DNA of 64,000 nucleotides from Planctomycetota bacterium. Its GTDB lineage: Bacteria; Planctomycetota; Planctomycetia; Pirellulales; Pirellulaceae. Of the stretch, positions 25,708 through 35,402 are shown in pieces. The stretch is from the NCBI GenBank assembly GCA_014381825.1, contig JACNKX010000053.1, positions 62,001-126,000 on the forward strand, in the 5' to 3' direction. The notes under the pieces were generated by a model, which did not search any database, had not been told where the DNA came from, and saw nothing but the letters and a program-made list of their open reading frames with translations. Each line of letters begins with the position of its first letter. The stretch's first letter is position 1. A program made the translations under genes and the position numbers.

Positions 25708-28353
25708 TTATCTTGCGCGGATCCGGTTGTCTAGAAAGAAGACCGCCACCGACAAACCGATGAGTGCTACGGAAACGATGCTCATTGCGAAAAAGGAACT
25801 TAGCAACGCGCGCCGACTTTTGAGCGCGTCGTCGTCGAGGTTACGGGACACTTCAAGTACGCCTCCAACGTCGTTCACTTGCCAATCGGTCTTAGGGCTC
25901 TTTTCGTTGGCATTGTGACAGGTAACGCACGATTGCCGCATGATTTCAGGCGTCGCGTATCGCAGTCGATAGCCGGTCGTCGCGTCGTCTTCAAAGCGGT
26001 AGAAGGACGTACGATCCGCATCTGATTCCAGTGCCGCTAATGCTTCCTTTGCAAACGTATCGTCTTCGATTTGGTGCTGTCGGCCCGGGAACGGATAGCG
26101 ACTGTAGAGCTGGGCCTGCATCATATTCATACTGGAGGTGCCAGTTCGGCTAATGCGATCGTTTAGCTCGATGTGGAAAGTCGCCGGCGGGAGCATTTCA
26201 CGGATGATCTGCTGAGCGGTTTCGTCAGGGTAAAGATTCTTGATCCGCTCCATTTCTTCTCCGTAAAAGAGATGAACGCCCCGGAGCGTTTCGGCTTGTT
26301 GCTCGGCGGCGGAAAGAGCGGCCAGTTCGATGAGCTGTAACGAGCGGTAGTACAGTAGTCCAAAACCGAAACCGCCACCTACAAGACCCGCCAGCAGGAG
26401 AAACAACGAGACTTGTTGCGTGCGTCGCCGAAGCAGCGCCGTGGCGGTCGCTTGAATGGATCGTCGCTGTTCGGATTCCTCCGCCAAACGCTCTAGCAAT
26501 TCAATCTTTTCGCGTTGTTGTTTCTCTTCGATCGCTTGTTTGCGGGCGTCCAAATTCAGAGACTCGCGAACAAATTCTTTCTCGATGTTCGCGCCGTCAT
26601 CGCCGAGCCCCTTCAGCAACTGAACGGCAGCGCTTAGCTGAGAACCTGTCAAGAGCAGAGAGTTGCGTCTTTCCTCACCCCATTCTTTAGCGGCTTCGGC
26701 TAAGCGGAACTGTTTTCGCCAAGCTTCACGATCGTCGTCGATCCAATCGCGCAGCAGCGGCCAACTTGTAATGAGTGCTTCATGCGCGATCTCGACGTAG
26801 CCTTCGCCAGACGTTGAAGTCAGACGCTCGGCCACGACGAGTCGAGCATCCAAAAGTTTTTGCAGGACGTCTCCGGTGGTCGTTCCTGCATTGAATTGTT
26901 CCCTCGCTACTCGATTGCGCGCGTACTGGCCATCGCTCGTAGGTTGAGTCAGCCGAAGGAGTATTTGGCGACACACGCCTTGCTCGTCAATGCTAAGCTT
27001 GCCGAACCATTCATCGGCCTGTCGCCTTAACGCGCCATCCAACTCGCCAATCTCTTTGTAGGTGTGAACGGTGAGCCGCCGCCCCTGCCGACGTTCCCAG
27101 AGCTCCAACAGTGCGTGTTCCAGCAACGGCAAAGCGCCAGCTTGATTCCTCATGTCTTGGAGCAGTAACTCCACAAGGCCCGGTTCCAGTTCACAGCCGG
27201 CGAGTTGTGCAGGTCGCTCGATCACTTCGCGCAGCTCATGCGGCGACATCGGCGAAACCAGCTCTTGATGATCGGAGAGCAGCATTGCCAGATTGGGATA
27301 GTCGGCGCAGTTTCCATAGAAATCAGCTCGCAAGCAGAGGACCACGATCGCGCGACCGTCTGGTGATTCGGCGGCATGGAGTAGGTTATCGACGAAGGCC
27401 TGGCGGTGTTCCGGATCCTCGCACTGTGTAAAGATCTCTTCAAACTGGTCGACAACAATGACAACGTGATACGAATCAGAACGACTGTGCGAATGTTGAC
27501 GGATGAGATGATGTAACGTCCGGGAGTCGTTCAGCAGACCATCCATCGTGTTAGCTACGCTGTCCACTTCATTTTTCAAGTTCTCGTTCACTGCGATTGC
27601 GATGGCCAGGCTTTCCAAGGGGCTTCTGCCTGGGCGACAGACGAGGATTGGCCAAGACGAGCTTCCTGAAATTCTTCCCGTCTCGATGGCGGGAATTAAA
27701 CCGGCTCGCACGATCGAGGACTTTCCACTTCCTGATGCACCCGAGACTGCGAGAAAGCGAGCTGCCTGCGAGTCGGCTAAGTAACCGGACAGCTTCTGTA
27801 CCATTCGATCTGTCCAAGCTTGTCGCCCAAAAAAGAGACTGGCATGCTCGGTTTGAAACGACCGTAATCCTCGGTAGGGACACGAACCTTCGAACGTGCT
27901 TTCACCGGGTGCCGTGTACGGCGCGATTCCCCGAATGCCGGACCTTAGCCGGTGAAACGCCTCGGTTTCGTCCAATGATTCGCGAAACTCGACCCATGTC
28001 GTGGCGGTTAGGAACGATGGCAGTTCGTCGAGAGAGTCTTTTATCCCACCGGGAAGCAACACCGGAATGACACGAAACTTCCCTTTGCTTTGACTCACAC
28101 GACGGCTAATCGCTGCTCGCATTTCTTCGTTTTGCCACGTTCCAAAACCACTCGGGCCAATGAAGACGGCGCAAGTGTCGCATTCACTCAATGCTCTCTC
28201 TATGGCCGGTTGCCACGCTTCTCCAGGGACCAAATGCCATTTGTCGAGCCAAGCGTCGATTCCCTCCCTTTGCAACTGTTTTGCGAGTTCTTCGACGGCC
28301 GGTTTATCGTTGCTGTTATGCGAAAGAAAGACGTGAAATCGCGAATCTTCCAT
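25708..28353 (-). CDS. TIR-STAND NTPase with membrane-anchored haem c (DUF3365-like) sensor domain
   Basis: 881 residues. (1) TIR domain, 5-135 (FHVFLSHNSNDK), with Glu76/Glu77 in SGFGTWQNEEMRAA at the place of the NADase glutamate. (2) nSTAND1-type NTPase, about 158-600: opening CPYRGLRSFQTEHASLFFGR, Walker A GASGSGKSS (205-213), Walker B VIVVDQFEE (298-306), LRADFYG, and AHEALITSWPLLRDW. (3) Coiled coil 597-640. (4) TM helix 648-669. (5) A DUF3365/Tll0287-like domain 675-848 with a single haem c motif, Cys809-Val-Thr-Cys812-His813. (6) TM helix 851-874 and a short basic tail. So TIR and NTPase face the cytoplasm and the haem sensor faces outside. STAND proteins usually carry WD40 or TPR sensors; this arrangement appears unusual. 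It converges on the desaturase. Inferred role: a redox/ligand-sensing immune or cell-death receptor. Confidence 0.85.
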   Translation of the reverse strand: MEDSRFHVFLSHNSNDKPAVEELAKQLQREGIDAWLDKWHLVPGEAWQPAIERALSECDTCAVFIGPSGFGTWQNEEMRAAISRRVSQSKGKFRVIPVLLPGGIKDSLDELPSFLTATTWVEFRESLDETEAFHRLRSGIRGIAPYTAPGESTFEGSCPYRGLRSFQTEHASLFFGRQAWTDRMVQKLSGYLADSQAARFLAVSGASGSGKSSIVRAGLIPAIETGRISGSSSWPILVCRPGRSPLESLAIAIAVNENLKNEVDSVANTMDGLLNDSRTLHHLIRQHSHSRSDSYHVVIVVDQFEEIFTQCEDPEHRQAFVDNLLHAAESPDGRAIVVLCLRADFYGNCADYPNLAMLLSDHQELVSPMSPHELREVIERPAQLAGCELEPGLVELLLQDMRNQAGALPLLEHALLELWERRQGRRLTVHTYKEIGELDGALRRQADEWFGKLSIDEQGVCRQILLRLTQPTSDGQYARNRVAREQFNAGTTTGDVLQKLLDARLVVAERLTSTSGEGYVEIAHEALITSWPLLRDWIDDDREAWRKQFRLAEAAKEWGEERRNSLLLTGSQLSAAVQLLKGLGDDGANIEKEFVRESLNLDARKQAIEEKQQREKIELLERLAEESEQRRSIQATATALLRRRTQQVSLFLLLAGLVGGGFGFGLLYYRSLQLIELAALSAAEQQAETLRGVHLFYGEEMERIKNLYPDETAQQIIREMLPPATFHIELNDRISRTGTSSMNMMQAQLYSRYPFPGRQHQIEDDTFAKEALAALESDADRTSFYRFEDDATTGYRLRYATPEIMRQSCVTCHNANEKSPKTDWQVNDVGGVLEVSRNLDDDALKSRRALLSSFFAMSIVSVALIGLSVAVFFLDNRIRAR

Positions 28354-28520
28354 TAGCCCAGAAATCCAGAGTGAATGGTGCCAAGACGGTCTTATTCTGA
28401 CAAAGTGACGACCAATAACGATCGTGCATCGCTCGCCATTCTAATGTTGCGAGGACGTCTCGTATCTACGGCAGCCGCACATTTTGGCAAGTTATCGTCG
28501 CTGCGACTTTGTAAGTGATG

Positions 28521-29576
28521 TCAGCGCGAACTGGATTCATCAATCGAAAGTGTGCGACGAATTTCGTCACTCTTGAGACCGAGAAGCATCGGTCGGACGA
28601 CGTTCGGCAATACGACGACGTCGTACAATTCAGCCACGATCCCTTCGATTCGTAGCCAGTGAACAACGTCCATGCTTCGTAAATCGATCACTTGCAAGCC
28701 GCATCTCGCTTCGGCATCGCGTTTGACGAGATTGTCGTCTAGTTCGAGTCCCGTGAATGTTTTGTTGTCGCGAGGGCGCGAGAGTCCCACGATGGCAAAG
28801 TCTTCGTTGAACCCCATGCCTCGAAGATATCCAGCACAGAAGGTTAGAGGCTCGAACGTCGCTGTAACACGATCAACTCTTCCAAAGTGGCCCGTACCAG
28901 AGTTGAGTACCCAGAGTTGATCCCGGTAGACGCGTGGCGAGTGTGGCATCGAGAGGCCTGTCGTGACTGGTTCGTTCGATTCGATATCGATCACGCAGCC
29001 GCCATCGTGGCGCCGTTCCCGCCAGCCGTCAACGATATCGCTTTGACTGACCGTCGTAACGTAACGAGGCTCGCCGTTTTCGAGTGCAAGGCCATTCAAG
29101 TGGCAGCGATCCTCCGCCGCAAGCTTGCTGATGAAACGTGGCTGCCAAAGTGGCTTAAAACTATGTGTTTCGCTGAGCGTTGCAACGCAGTTGAACAACG
29201 TGTTTGCGAAGGCGACTTGGCCGCCCTCGGTCGCAACGATGTCGTGAATATCGACGTCGCCGGTCGTATAGGCAAGCTGCGGAACGAACAGACGATCGTA
29301 TCCGCCGTGCACGACTTGCCCGGACACAACCACGTTCTCCAGTCGCCAGAGCTGGTACAGCGTACTCATCCATAACGTTTGCCCGTCGCCGTAAAGTCCC
29401 ATACAACGATTGAATGTTCGCTCAAAGATCGAGAGTCGACCATCTGGCTGCAAGCCGATCATAAAGAGCTTGCCGGTCTGGTAAGTCGTAAATGCCAGAC
29501 TCACTCGCTGCTCAGCCAGCCATTCGGGAAATTGACGGGAGCAGGTGATTTCGAGTTGCGGTGTGTTGGCTGCCAT
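28521..29576 (-). CDS. TIGR03032 family protein
   Basis: 351 residues. The chain carries blocks typical of the TIGR03032 (DUF4915) family: FTTYQTGKLFMIG near the start, then MGLYGDGQTLWMSTLYQLWRLEN and VDIHDI, CHLNGLAL, SMPHSPRVYRDQLWVLNSGTG and MGFNEDFAIVGLSRPR. It is probably a beta-propeller; some members occur with glycopeptide or tetratricopeptide genes, but the function is unknown. No signal peptide is obvious. It lies downstream of purF on the same strand, separated from it by a 16-bp minisatellite. Confidence 0.85.
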   Translation of the reverse strand: MAANTPQLEITCSRQFPEWLAEQRVSLAFTTYQTGKLFMIGLQPDGRLSIFERTFNRCMGLYGDGQTLWMSTLYQLWRLENVVVSGQVVHGGYDRLFVPQLAYTTGDVDIHDIVATEGGQVAFANTLFNCVATLSETHSFKPLWQPRFISKLAAEDRCHLNGLALENGEPRYVTTVSQSDIVDGWRERRHDGGCVIDIESNEPVTTGLSMPHSPRVYRDQLWVLNSGTGHFGRVDRVTATFEPLTFCAGYLRGMGFNEDFAIVGLSRPRDNKTFTGLELDDNLVKRDAEARCGLQVIDLRSMDVVHWLRIEGIVAELYDVVVLPNVVRPMLLGLKSDEIRRTLSIDESSSR

Positions 29577-29610
29577 GAGTTCGTTGGTGTGGCTGACGCC
29601 AACACCCTAC

Positions 29611-29738
29611 ATCCCCGTCATACCAAATCCCCGTCATACCAAATCCCCGTCATACCAAATCCCCGTCATACCAAATCCCCGTCATACCAAATCCCCGTCA
29701 TACCAAATCCCCGTCATACCAAATCCCCGTCATACCAA
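29611..29738. repeat. Minisatellite, eight perfect 16-bp units
   Basis: ATCCCCGTCATACCAA is repeated eight times without a mismatch (128 bp). It fills most of the gap between the purF stop (29753) and the start of the TIGR03032 gene (29576). On the transcribed strand each unit is TTGGTATGACGGGGAT, holding a GGGG run and an ATG. The perfect array suggests recent slippage. Confidence 0.95.
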
Positions 29739-29752
29739 AGATGGCGACAACT

Positions 29753-31354
29753 TCAGGACGTAGCGACTGCACGCGTTCGTTCGTAAGCGCGACGAACAGT
29801 GTTGGGCTTGCCTGATTCCTTCAGGTCGATTTGATACAGCTCTTGTCCACGTTCCGTCGGATACTGGCCCGTGATACAGGCTTGGCAGAGTTGCGCACTT
29901 GGAAGATCGATGGCCCGAGCGATCGCCTCGATCGGGAGATACCTCAGCGAGTCCGCGCCAAGACGTTCGGCCATTGCAAGTTGAACGCCGTCGTTCAGCG
30001 GACCGCCTTTCAGAAACTTTGGCGCGAATAGATCGTTGACCGTTGGCATGTCGATGCCGTAGAAGCAAGGTGCGATGATCGGAGGGCAGGCGACTCGAAC
30101 GTGAATCTCCTTTGCGCCGCCAAATTCCTTAATGCGGTCCAGAAGAACTTGCATCGTTGTCGAACGCACGATCGAATCCTCGACCAGGAACACTCTCTTG
30201 CCTTCGAGGACTTCTCGCAATGGAGTGTACTTTGTCTCCGCCTTCTTTCGACGATTGTCTCCGCCTTCGATGAAGGTTCGTCCAGAATAGCGATTGCGGA
30301 TCAGGCCTTCACGAGAGGGGATGCCCAACTCATAAGCCATCGAGTCGGCAGCCGCTTTGCTGGTATCAGGGACGGGGACGACGATCGTGTTACCGTCTTT
30401 GTAGTCGATCGTGCCGTCGGCAGCTTCGAGCTTCGCTAACTCGACTCCCAGAGCAGTTCGCGAGAGATATACGCTTCGTTCGTCGAGCGTACTGGCAACG
30501 TTCGCGAAATAGATCCACTCAAAAAAACAATGCGCCCGATTCGGAGCACGGACAAATGGCTGAACGTCGAACTTGCCATCAACGATGGTGATCGCGTGGC
30601 CCGGTTCGAGTGATTTGATGTCATCTGGCGCGAAACCCAGATTCAACAGGGCAACGCTCTCACTTGCCGCAGCGAACAAGGTGCCGTCGAAGGCGTAACA
30701 CAATGGCTTGATTCCCAGAGGATCGCGAGCCACCAGCATTTCGCCACGTGCATTGATAAATACCAGACTGTATGCACCATCGATACGACTGCCGACTTTT
30801 CTCATCATCTCGCCCAGGGACGGCTCTCGGTCGCCCGACAACTCTCGGCTGAATTCGTGCATTAGAATTTCAGTGTCAGTTTCCCTCGCGAGATGATTGT
30901 CGCCATCCCGCAAGAGGCGATCTCGCAGTTCGGTATAGTTTGCCAACTGGCCGTTGAAGCCAAAACTGAACCACTTCCGTTTCTCAAGATGATGCCGCTC
31001 GAACGGTTGAGCGTAGCTCCGATCCTCGGTTCCGCAGGTCGCGTAACGCACGTGTCCGATGCCGGCTTGCCCCGCGTACTCGTCCATCAACCGTTCGCAA
31101 GGTTCGCGATGAGCCAAACGGAAGACTTCTGTGACCGAACCAACGTCTTTATGGGTGTCGATCAGCTGTTTGCGTTCGGTATTATAAGTCGTAATACCTG
31201 CGGCAAGTTGTCCCCGGTTTTGGACATCGAGCAGCATTCGAGGCAGCAGCCGTGAAGCATGCACTGGTCCGTCGGGACAGATCTCGGTAGCAGGAGTATT
31301 TGGGAGGTAATAGACCGCACAAATGCCGCATTCGTGGTGGAGTACGCTCATCAA
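29753..31354 (-). CDS. purF: Amidophosphoribosyltransferase
   Basis: 533 residues. The Ntn-type glutaminase Cys is in [12 protein letters not shown] (residue 9, after a short propeptide or Met removal), followed by [11 protein letters not shown] and [13 protein letters not shown] of the class II amidotransferase domain. The PRPP motif [14 protein letters not shown] (about 396-409) marks the phosphoribosyltransferase domain, with [10 protein letters not shown] before it. It makes phosphoribosylamine from PRPP and glutamine, the first committed step of purine synthesis. No other purine gene is adjacent. Divergent from proB. Confidence 0.95.
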   Translation of the reverse strand: MMSVLHHECGICAVYYLPNTPATEICPDGPVHASRLLPRMLLDVQNRGQLAAGITTYNTERKQLIDTHKDVGSVTEVFRLAHREPCERLMDEYAGQAGIGHVRYATCGTEDRSYAQPFERHHLEKRKWFSFGFNGQLANYTELRDRLLRDGDNHLARETDTEILMHEFSRELSGDREPSLGEMMRKVGSRIDGAYSLVFINARGEMLVARDPLGIKPLCYAFDGTLFAAASESVALLNLGFAPDDIKSLEPGHAITIVDGKFDVQPFVRAPNRAHCFFEWIYFANVASTLDERSVYLSRTALGVELAKLEAADGTIDYKDGNTIVVPVPDTSKAAADSMAYELGIPSREGLIRNRYSGRTFIEGGDNRRKKAETKYTPLREVLEGKRVFLVEDSIVRSTTMQVLLDRIKEFGGAKEIHVRVACPPIIAPCFYGIDMPTVNDLFAPKFLKGGPLNDGVQLAMAERLGADSLRYLPIEAIARAIDLPSAQLCQACITGQYPTERGQELYQIDLKESGKPNTVRRAYERTRAVATS

Positions 31355-31626
31355 AGTCCTTCCAGCGACACGATCCAGCTTAGGAACACTTTGTCACCGG
31401 TTGAGGTAGGATGGAAGAAACGCGGAGTTGACTCAACTGAGTTGTCTCGATTGGGACGCCGAATTCGAGAGAGTGCCTGACGACAGGGCTCATTCTAAGC
31501 CGACCGTCCAAAATCCACAAGGAACCGCGAACCGCCATGTGATCGTGGAGGTCACTTGAATGTGCCCGTTGTGAATAAGTCGGGTTATCGGTACTGTCAA
31601 ATCCTTTAGTAACTCCCAAGTCTCGA

Positions 31627-32778
31627 ATGCCGAATCCTAAAATGCCTGATCTGCTTCGCCAAGAAGTTATCGCCGCTGCGAATATCGTCGTTGTCAAAGT
31701 CGGCACGCGTGTCTTGACACACGCTGATGGTACGCTCGACGAGGCGCGAATCGCTCGCTTGGCAGAAGAGTTGAATGCGATTAACGACTCTGGGCGACGA
31801 GTGATCTTGGTCAGTTCGGGAGCGGTCGGCGCTGGAATGAGCCAGCTTGATCTCGCGAAACGACCGTCGGACTTGGCGACGCTTCAAGCAGTTGCGGCGG
31901 TCGGGCAAACCAAGCTGATCGAAACTTATGATCGAACGTTTCGCCAGCACGGTCGACACGCTGCTCAGGTATTATTGACGGCTGAAGACCTTGATGATCG
32001 TCAGCGATACCTGAATGTTCGTAACACGCTGCTAGCGCTGACCGAGCTGAACACGGTTCCGATTATCAACGAGAACGACACTGTCGCCGTCGAAGAATTG
32101 GCAACGACGTTCGGAGACAACGATCGTCTCGCCGCGTTGGTGACGAATCTAGTACGCGCCCCTCTGCTAGTGATCCTTTCCGATGTTGCTGGGCTGTTTA
32201 CCGGTGATCCGGCACTGAGTTCATCGGAGCTCGTGCCGCTCGTAACAACTTTGGACGAAGCCGTGGCGAACTTTGCGGTAGACGAGCAGACCGGTCACAG
32301 CAAAGGTGGCATGGCGAGCAAGCTGCTGGCGGCGAAGATTGTCACTGCGGCTGGCGAAAACGTGATTGTCGCCAGCGGTCACGAGCCAGGAACGCTGGGG
32401 CAAATCATGGCTGGGGAAAGCGTCGGCACGCTTTTCGTGGCGCAAGGGAAAATGATCAGTCCCTGGAAGCGTTGGATTGGTTTCTCGGCAACGCCGCGTG
32501 GAAAGATTCTACTGGACGAAGGAGCATGTCGTGCGATTGCCCAAAATGGCAGTAGTTTGCTGGCGATCGGTATCTTGGATACCGAAGGAACTTTCTCGAA
32601 AGGTGACATCGTCGCGATTTGCGATCACACAGGCGACGAACTTGCTCGCGGCTTGACTAACTATCCCGCCTCCGAGATAACGCGCATCAAGGGCTTGAAG
32701 TCCGACCGCATCGCGGAAGAACTCGGTCACTGTCCCTATCAAGAGGTCGTTCATCGCGACAACTTGGCGAAGTTGTAA
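31627..32778 (+). CDS. proB: Glutamate 5-kinase
   Basis: 383 residues. The amino acid kinase domain shows VVVKVGTRVLT (near 20), LVSSGAVGAGM, IINENDTVAVEEL, FGDNDRLAALV, and LSDVAGLFTGDP; a C-terminal PUA domain (from about 295, GKILLDEGACRAI) follows. It phosphorylates glutamate to glutamyl-5-phosphate, the first step of proline synthesis, and is usually feedback-inhibited by proline. proA is not adjacent. The second ATG 15 bp downstream is also possible as start. Confidence 0.95.
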   Translation: MPNPKMPDLLRQEVIAAANIVVVKVGTRVLTHADGTLDEARIARLAEELNAINDSGRRVILVSSGAVGAGMSQLDLAKRPSDLATLQAVAAVGQTKLIETYDRTFRQHGRHAAQVLLTAEDLDDRQRYLNVRNTLLALTELNTVPIINENDTVAVEELATTFGDNDRLAALVTNLVRAPLLVILSDVAGLFTGDPALSSSELVPLVTTLDEAVANFAVDEQTGHSKGGMASKLLAAKIVTAAGENVIVASGHEPGTLGQIMAGESVGTLFVAQGKMISPWKRWIGFSATPRGKILLDEGACRAIAQNGSSLLAIGILDTEGTFSKGDIVAICDHTGDELARGLTNYPASEITRIKGLKSDRIAEELGHCPYQEVVHRDNLAKL

Positions 32779-32930
32779 GACGAATCAATCCTTATGCCAT
32801 TTCGCAAATTACTGCGGCGTTCCTAGTCGTCGCGGTCACTTCCCCCCGTTTGCGTTGGGTGAGTCAAATAGATACTCTGGATTCTGATTCGCACGAACGA
32901 TCTGTTAAGTAAGAAAGTCACCTTGCCCTG

Positions 32931-34823
32931 ATGCTTCAGGCCTCCCCCTCAAATTCCACCTCGCGAATAGTAACCGGAGCGAAGCTGCCGGCCCATGTAT
33001 TTGATTCCGCCAAGGATCTTGCACGACGTGTCGGCGAAATCATTACCAACGTGATCCGCGAACGCAATGCGCTCGGACAGAACGCCGTACTTGGTCTGCC
33101 AACCGGTTCGACGCCTGTCGGCGTCTATCGTGAGTTGATTCGGATGCACGAAGAGGAGGGCTTGGATTTCTCGAACGTCGTCACGTTCAATCTGGATGAA
33201 TATTACGGCATCCACCCCGATCGTTCTCAAAGCTACCAGAGCTGGATGCGCGAGCATCTGTTCGACCACGTCAATATCCCGGCGGCTAACATTCACATCC
33301 CGGATGGGACATTGGCTCGAGAAGAGGTCGACGCGTTCTGCGATGCCTACGAAGCGAAGATTCAGGAAGCGGGTGGCATTGATGTCATGCTGCTCGGGAT
33401 CGGACGAAATGGTCACATCGGGTTCAACGAGCCGTTCAGCGTTCGCAACAGCCGCACGCGGCTTTGTACGCTTGATCCCGTGACACGGGTCGATGCCGCC
33501 AGCGACTTCTTTGGTGAGGAGAACGTCCCGACGCAGGCGATTACCATGGGATTCGGGGCTATTTTGGCCTCTCGAAAGATCCTGCTGATCGCGCTCGGTG
33601 AATCGAAATCCGGCATCGTTCGTGAGACGCTCGAAGATAAGGTCACCGCCAGAAACCCCGCGAGCTTTCTACAAGATCACGAAGACTCGTCGGTCTTGGT
33701 CGATTTGGCAGCGGCGAAAGAATTGGCAGCGATTACGACGCCGTGGCTGGTTGAGGCGGTCGAGTGGACCGACTCGATGATCAAGCGAGCGGTGATCTGG
33801 CTGTGCGAACAATCCGGCAAAGCGCTCTTGAAGCTCGACGATAATGATTTTCGCAAACACAATCTGCACTACCTGCTCCGGCATCACGGACCCGCGCCGA
33901 CGTTGGCTCATCGCGTATTTCGCTGGATGATGGACACGATCGAATACCATCCGGCAGGCCGCGAGCCGAAACGAGTGATCTGTTTTAGCCCCCATCCTGA
34001 TGATGATGTGATCAGCATGGGAGGAACTCTTATACGCTTAGTCGAAGACCAGCACGAAACGCATATTGCGTACATGACGAGCGGAAATATTGCCGTCTTC
34101 GATCACGATGCCAGACGTGTCGCCGATATGGTGACCGAATACAACCGGCTGTTTGGGATCGATCAGAGGAGGTCGACCGAAGTCGAGTCTTTAGTGAATG
34201 AATCATTGACCAAGAAGTTGCCCGGTCAGTTTGATCATGAAGCGGTCTTGAAAATCAAGGGGCTGATTCGCTGGAGCGAGGCCAAGGCCGGCGCATTGGC
34301 CGTTGGTTGCGATGAGCGAAATCTGCACTTCCTAGATTTGCCGTTCTACCGAACAGGCGCGGTCGACAAAAAGCCAGTCGGTGCGGACGATGTCGCCATC
34401 ATTCGCGAGTTGATCGAACGCGTTCAACCGCATCAGGTCTACGTCGCTGGTGATCTCTCCGATCCGCACGGGACACATCGAGTTTGCGCGGAGGCGATTT
34501 TTTTGGCGCTTCAAGCGATTGAGGACTCGTCCGGTTCGCGACCTGACGTGTTGCTGTATCGAGGCGCGTGGCAAGAGTATGAACTCGACGAGCTTGAAAT
34601 CGCCGTCCCGTTGAGTCCCGGAGATATGGAACTCAAACGCGAAGCTATCTTCATGCATGAGAGCCAAAAAGACGAAGCTCTGTTTCCCGGCTCAGACCCG
34701 CGAGAGTTTTGGCAGCGGGCAGAAGACCGAAACAAGGGGACCGCCGCGCGGTACAACCAAATCGGCCTACCAGAATTCTTTGCGTTGGAAGCCTTTGTTC
34801 GCTGGGATGGTGTGCCACTTTGA
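32931..34823 (+). CDS. Glucosamine-6-phosphate deaminase fused to a PIG-L/LmbE deacetylase domain
   Basis: 630 residues. The NagB domain (about 20-270) has LPTGSTPVGVY, TFNLDEYYGI and LLGIGRNGHIGFNEP, the substrate-binding and catalytic motifs (Asp replaced by Asn in RNGH, as in several known deaminases). From about residue 335 there is a PIG-L/LmbE domain with the metal motif FSPHPDDDVISMGGTL, and SDPHGTH later. NagB converts GlcN-6-P to fructose-6-P plus ammonia; the LmbE part probably deacetylates an N-acetylglucosaminyl compound, so the fusion could do two sequential steps. The fusion is also known in Bacteroidetes. Confidence 0.9.
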   Translation: MLQASPSNSTSRIVTGAKLPAHVFDSAKDLARRVGEIITNVIRERNALGQNAVLGLPTGSTPVGVYRELIRMHEEEGLDFSNVVTFNLDEYYGIHPDRSQSYQSWMREHLFDHVNIPAANIHIPDGTLAREEVDAFCDAYEAKIQEAGGIDVMLLGIGRNGHIGFNEPFSVRNSRTRLCTLDPVTRVDAASDFFGEENVPTQAITMGFGAILASRKILLIALGESKSGIVRETLEDKVTARNPASFLQDHEDSSVLVDLAAAKELAAITTPWLVEAVEWTDSMIKRAVIWLCEQSGKALLKLDDNDFRKHNLHYLLRHHGPAPTLAHRVFRWMMDTIEYHPAGREPKRVICFSPHPDDDVISMGGTLIRLVEDQHETHIAYMTSGNIAVFDHDARRVADMVTEYNRLFGIDQRRSTEVESLVNESLTKKLPGQFDHEAVLKIKGLIRWSEAKAGALAVGCDERNLHFLDLPFYRTGAVDKKPVGADDVAIIRELIERVQPHQVYVAGDLSDPHGTHRVCAEAIFLALQAIEDSSGSRPDVLLYRGAWQEYELDELEIAVPLSPGDMELKREAIFMHESQKDEALFPGSDPREFWQRAEDRNKGTAARYNQIGLPEFFALEAFVRWDGVPL

Positions 34824-34825
34824 GC

Positions 34826-34844
34826 GGGCTGTCTGAGACAGCCC
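34826..34844. terminator. Perfect hairpin between the nagB fusion and the Flp pilin
   Basis: GGGCTGTCT and AGACAGCCC are perfect inverted 9-bp arms about a single base. It lies 3 bp after the NagB-LmbE stop and 10 bp from the end of the convergent pilin gene, so it probably serves as a bidirectional terminator. There is no T-tract. Confidence 0.5.
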
Positions 34845-34854
34845 AGCGTCCCGC

Positions 34855-35052
34855 TCAGTTTCCGCTGTCCGCGTCGCTACTGCTAAACGCGGTGTCGAGC
34901 TCACTTTTGTTGTTCGACCAGAAGTTTGCCGTCTCCCCACCAACGAGGGTAATTCCGCCGATCACGACCACGAGAATGCCGGCCAGAAGCACAGCATATT
35001 CCACGCTGGTGGGCCCATCATCGGATTTCAAGAATCGGACGATACGATTCAT
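34855..35052 (-). CDS. Flp-type (type IVb) pilin
   Basis: 65 residues from ATG 35052. MNRIVRFLKSDDG is a short basic leader with the Gly before PTSVEYAVLL, the pre-pilin peptidase site and the family's Glu at +5, followed by a hydrophobic helix (LLAGILVVVIGGITL) and a short Ser-rich tail. Flp pilins build tight-adherence (Tad) or related thin fibres. No Tad assembly genes are in the window, so it is a stand-alone structural gene. Confidence 0.85.
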   Translation of the reverse strand: MNRIVRFLKSDDGPTSVEYAVLLAGILVVVIGGITLVGGETANFWSNNKSELDTAFSSSDADSGN

Positions 35053-35314
35053 CAAGGAGATCTCGCTTCCATGGGCCGTGTACAACGGCTTCCTAAAGTT
35101 ATCGCTCAATCTATGAAACCTAGCTCGCAGGGCCAGTTGATGCAAATTCTAAGTTTCCGATGTCGGGTTCTCCGCCTCGTGCGTGAACATGTGATACGTT
35201 TAAGTTGGTGTAAAGCCTGACGCTTTGCACTCCACCATGTGCTGTCCGCAATCGCTCGGCGCAGTCGCGGCAGCCGACGATATGCTTCCAACCGCCTAGG
35301 AAATGCTAGTTCGA

Positions 35315-35358
35315 TACTGTACATACGCTATTGACTCTGTACGGTTGTATATTATAAA
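35315..35358 (+). promoter_or_regulatory. lexA promoter with CTGTAC direct repeats
   Basis: TTGACT at 35331-35336 and TATAAA at 35353-35358 (16-bp spacer) form a good vegetative promoter about 45 bp before lexA. Two direct CTGTAC copies, 35315-35320 and 35337-35342, are 22 bp apart, one in the spacer; they are candidate autoregulatory LexA sites, unproven. Confidence 0.45.
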
Positions 35359-35402
35359 TTGCTAGTGATGACATTGCCCCTGTCTCGCGAAAGGTTCGAT
35401 TC

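Noticed and set aside
29611-29738. CRISPR array
   Set aside because: The 16-bp units are contiguous with no spacers, so this is a tandem repeat; no cas genes are present.
29379-29786. Open frame through the 16-bp repeats on the plus strand
   Set aside because: The repeated peptide (HTKSPSYQIPVIPNPR) arises from the minisatellite alone and overlaps two real genes.
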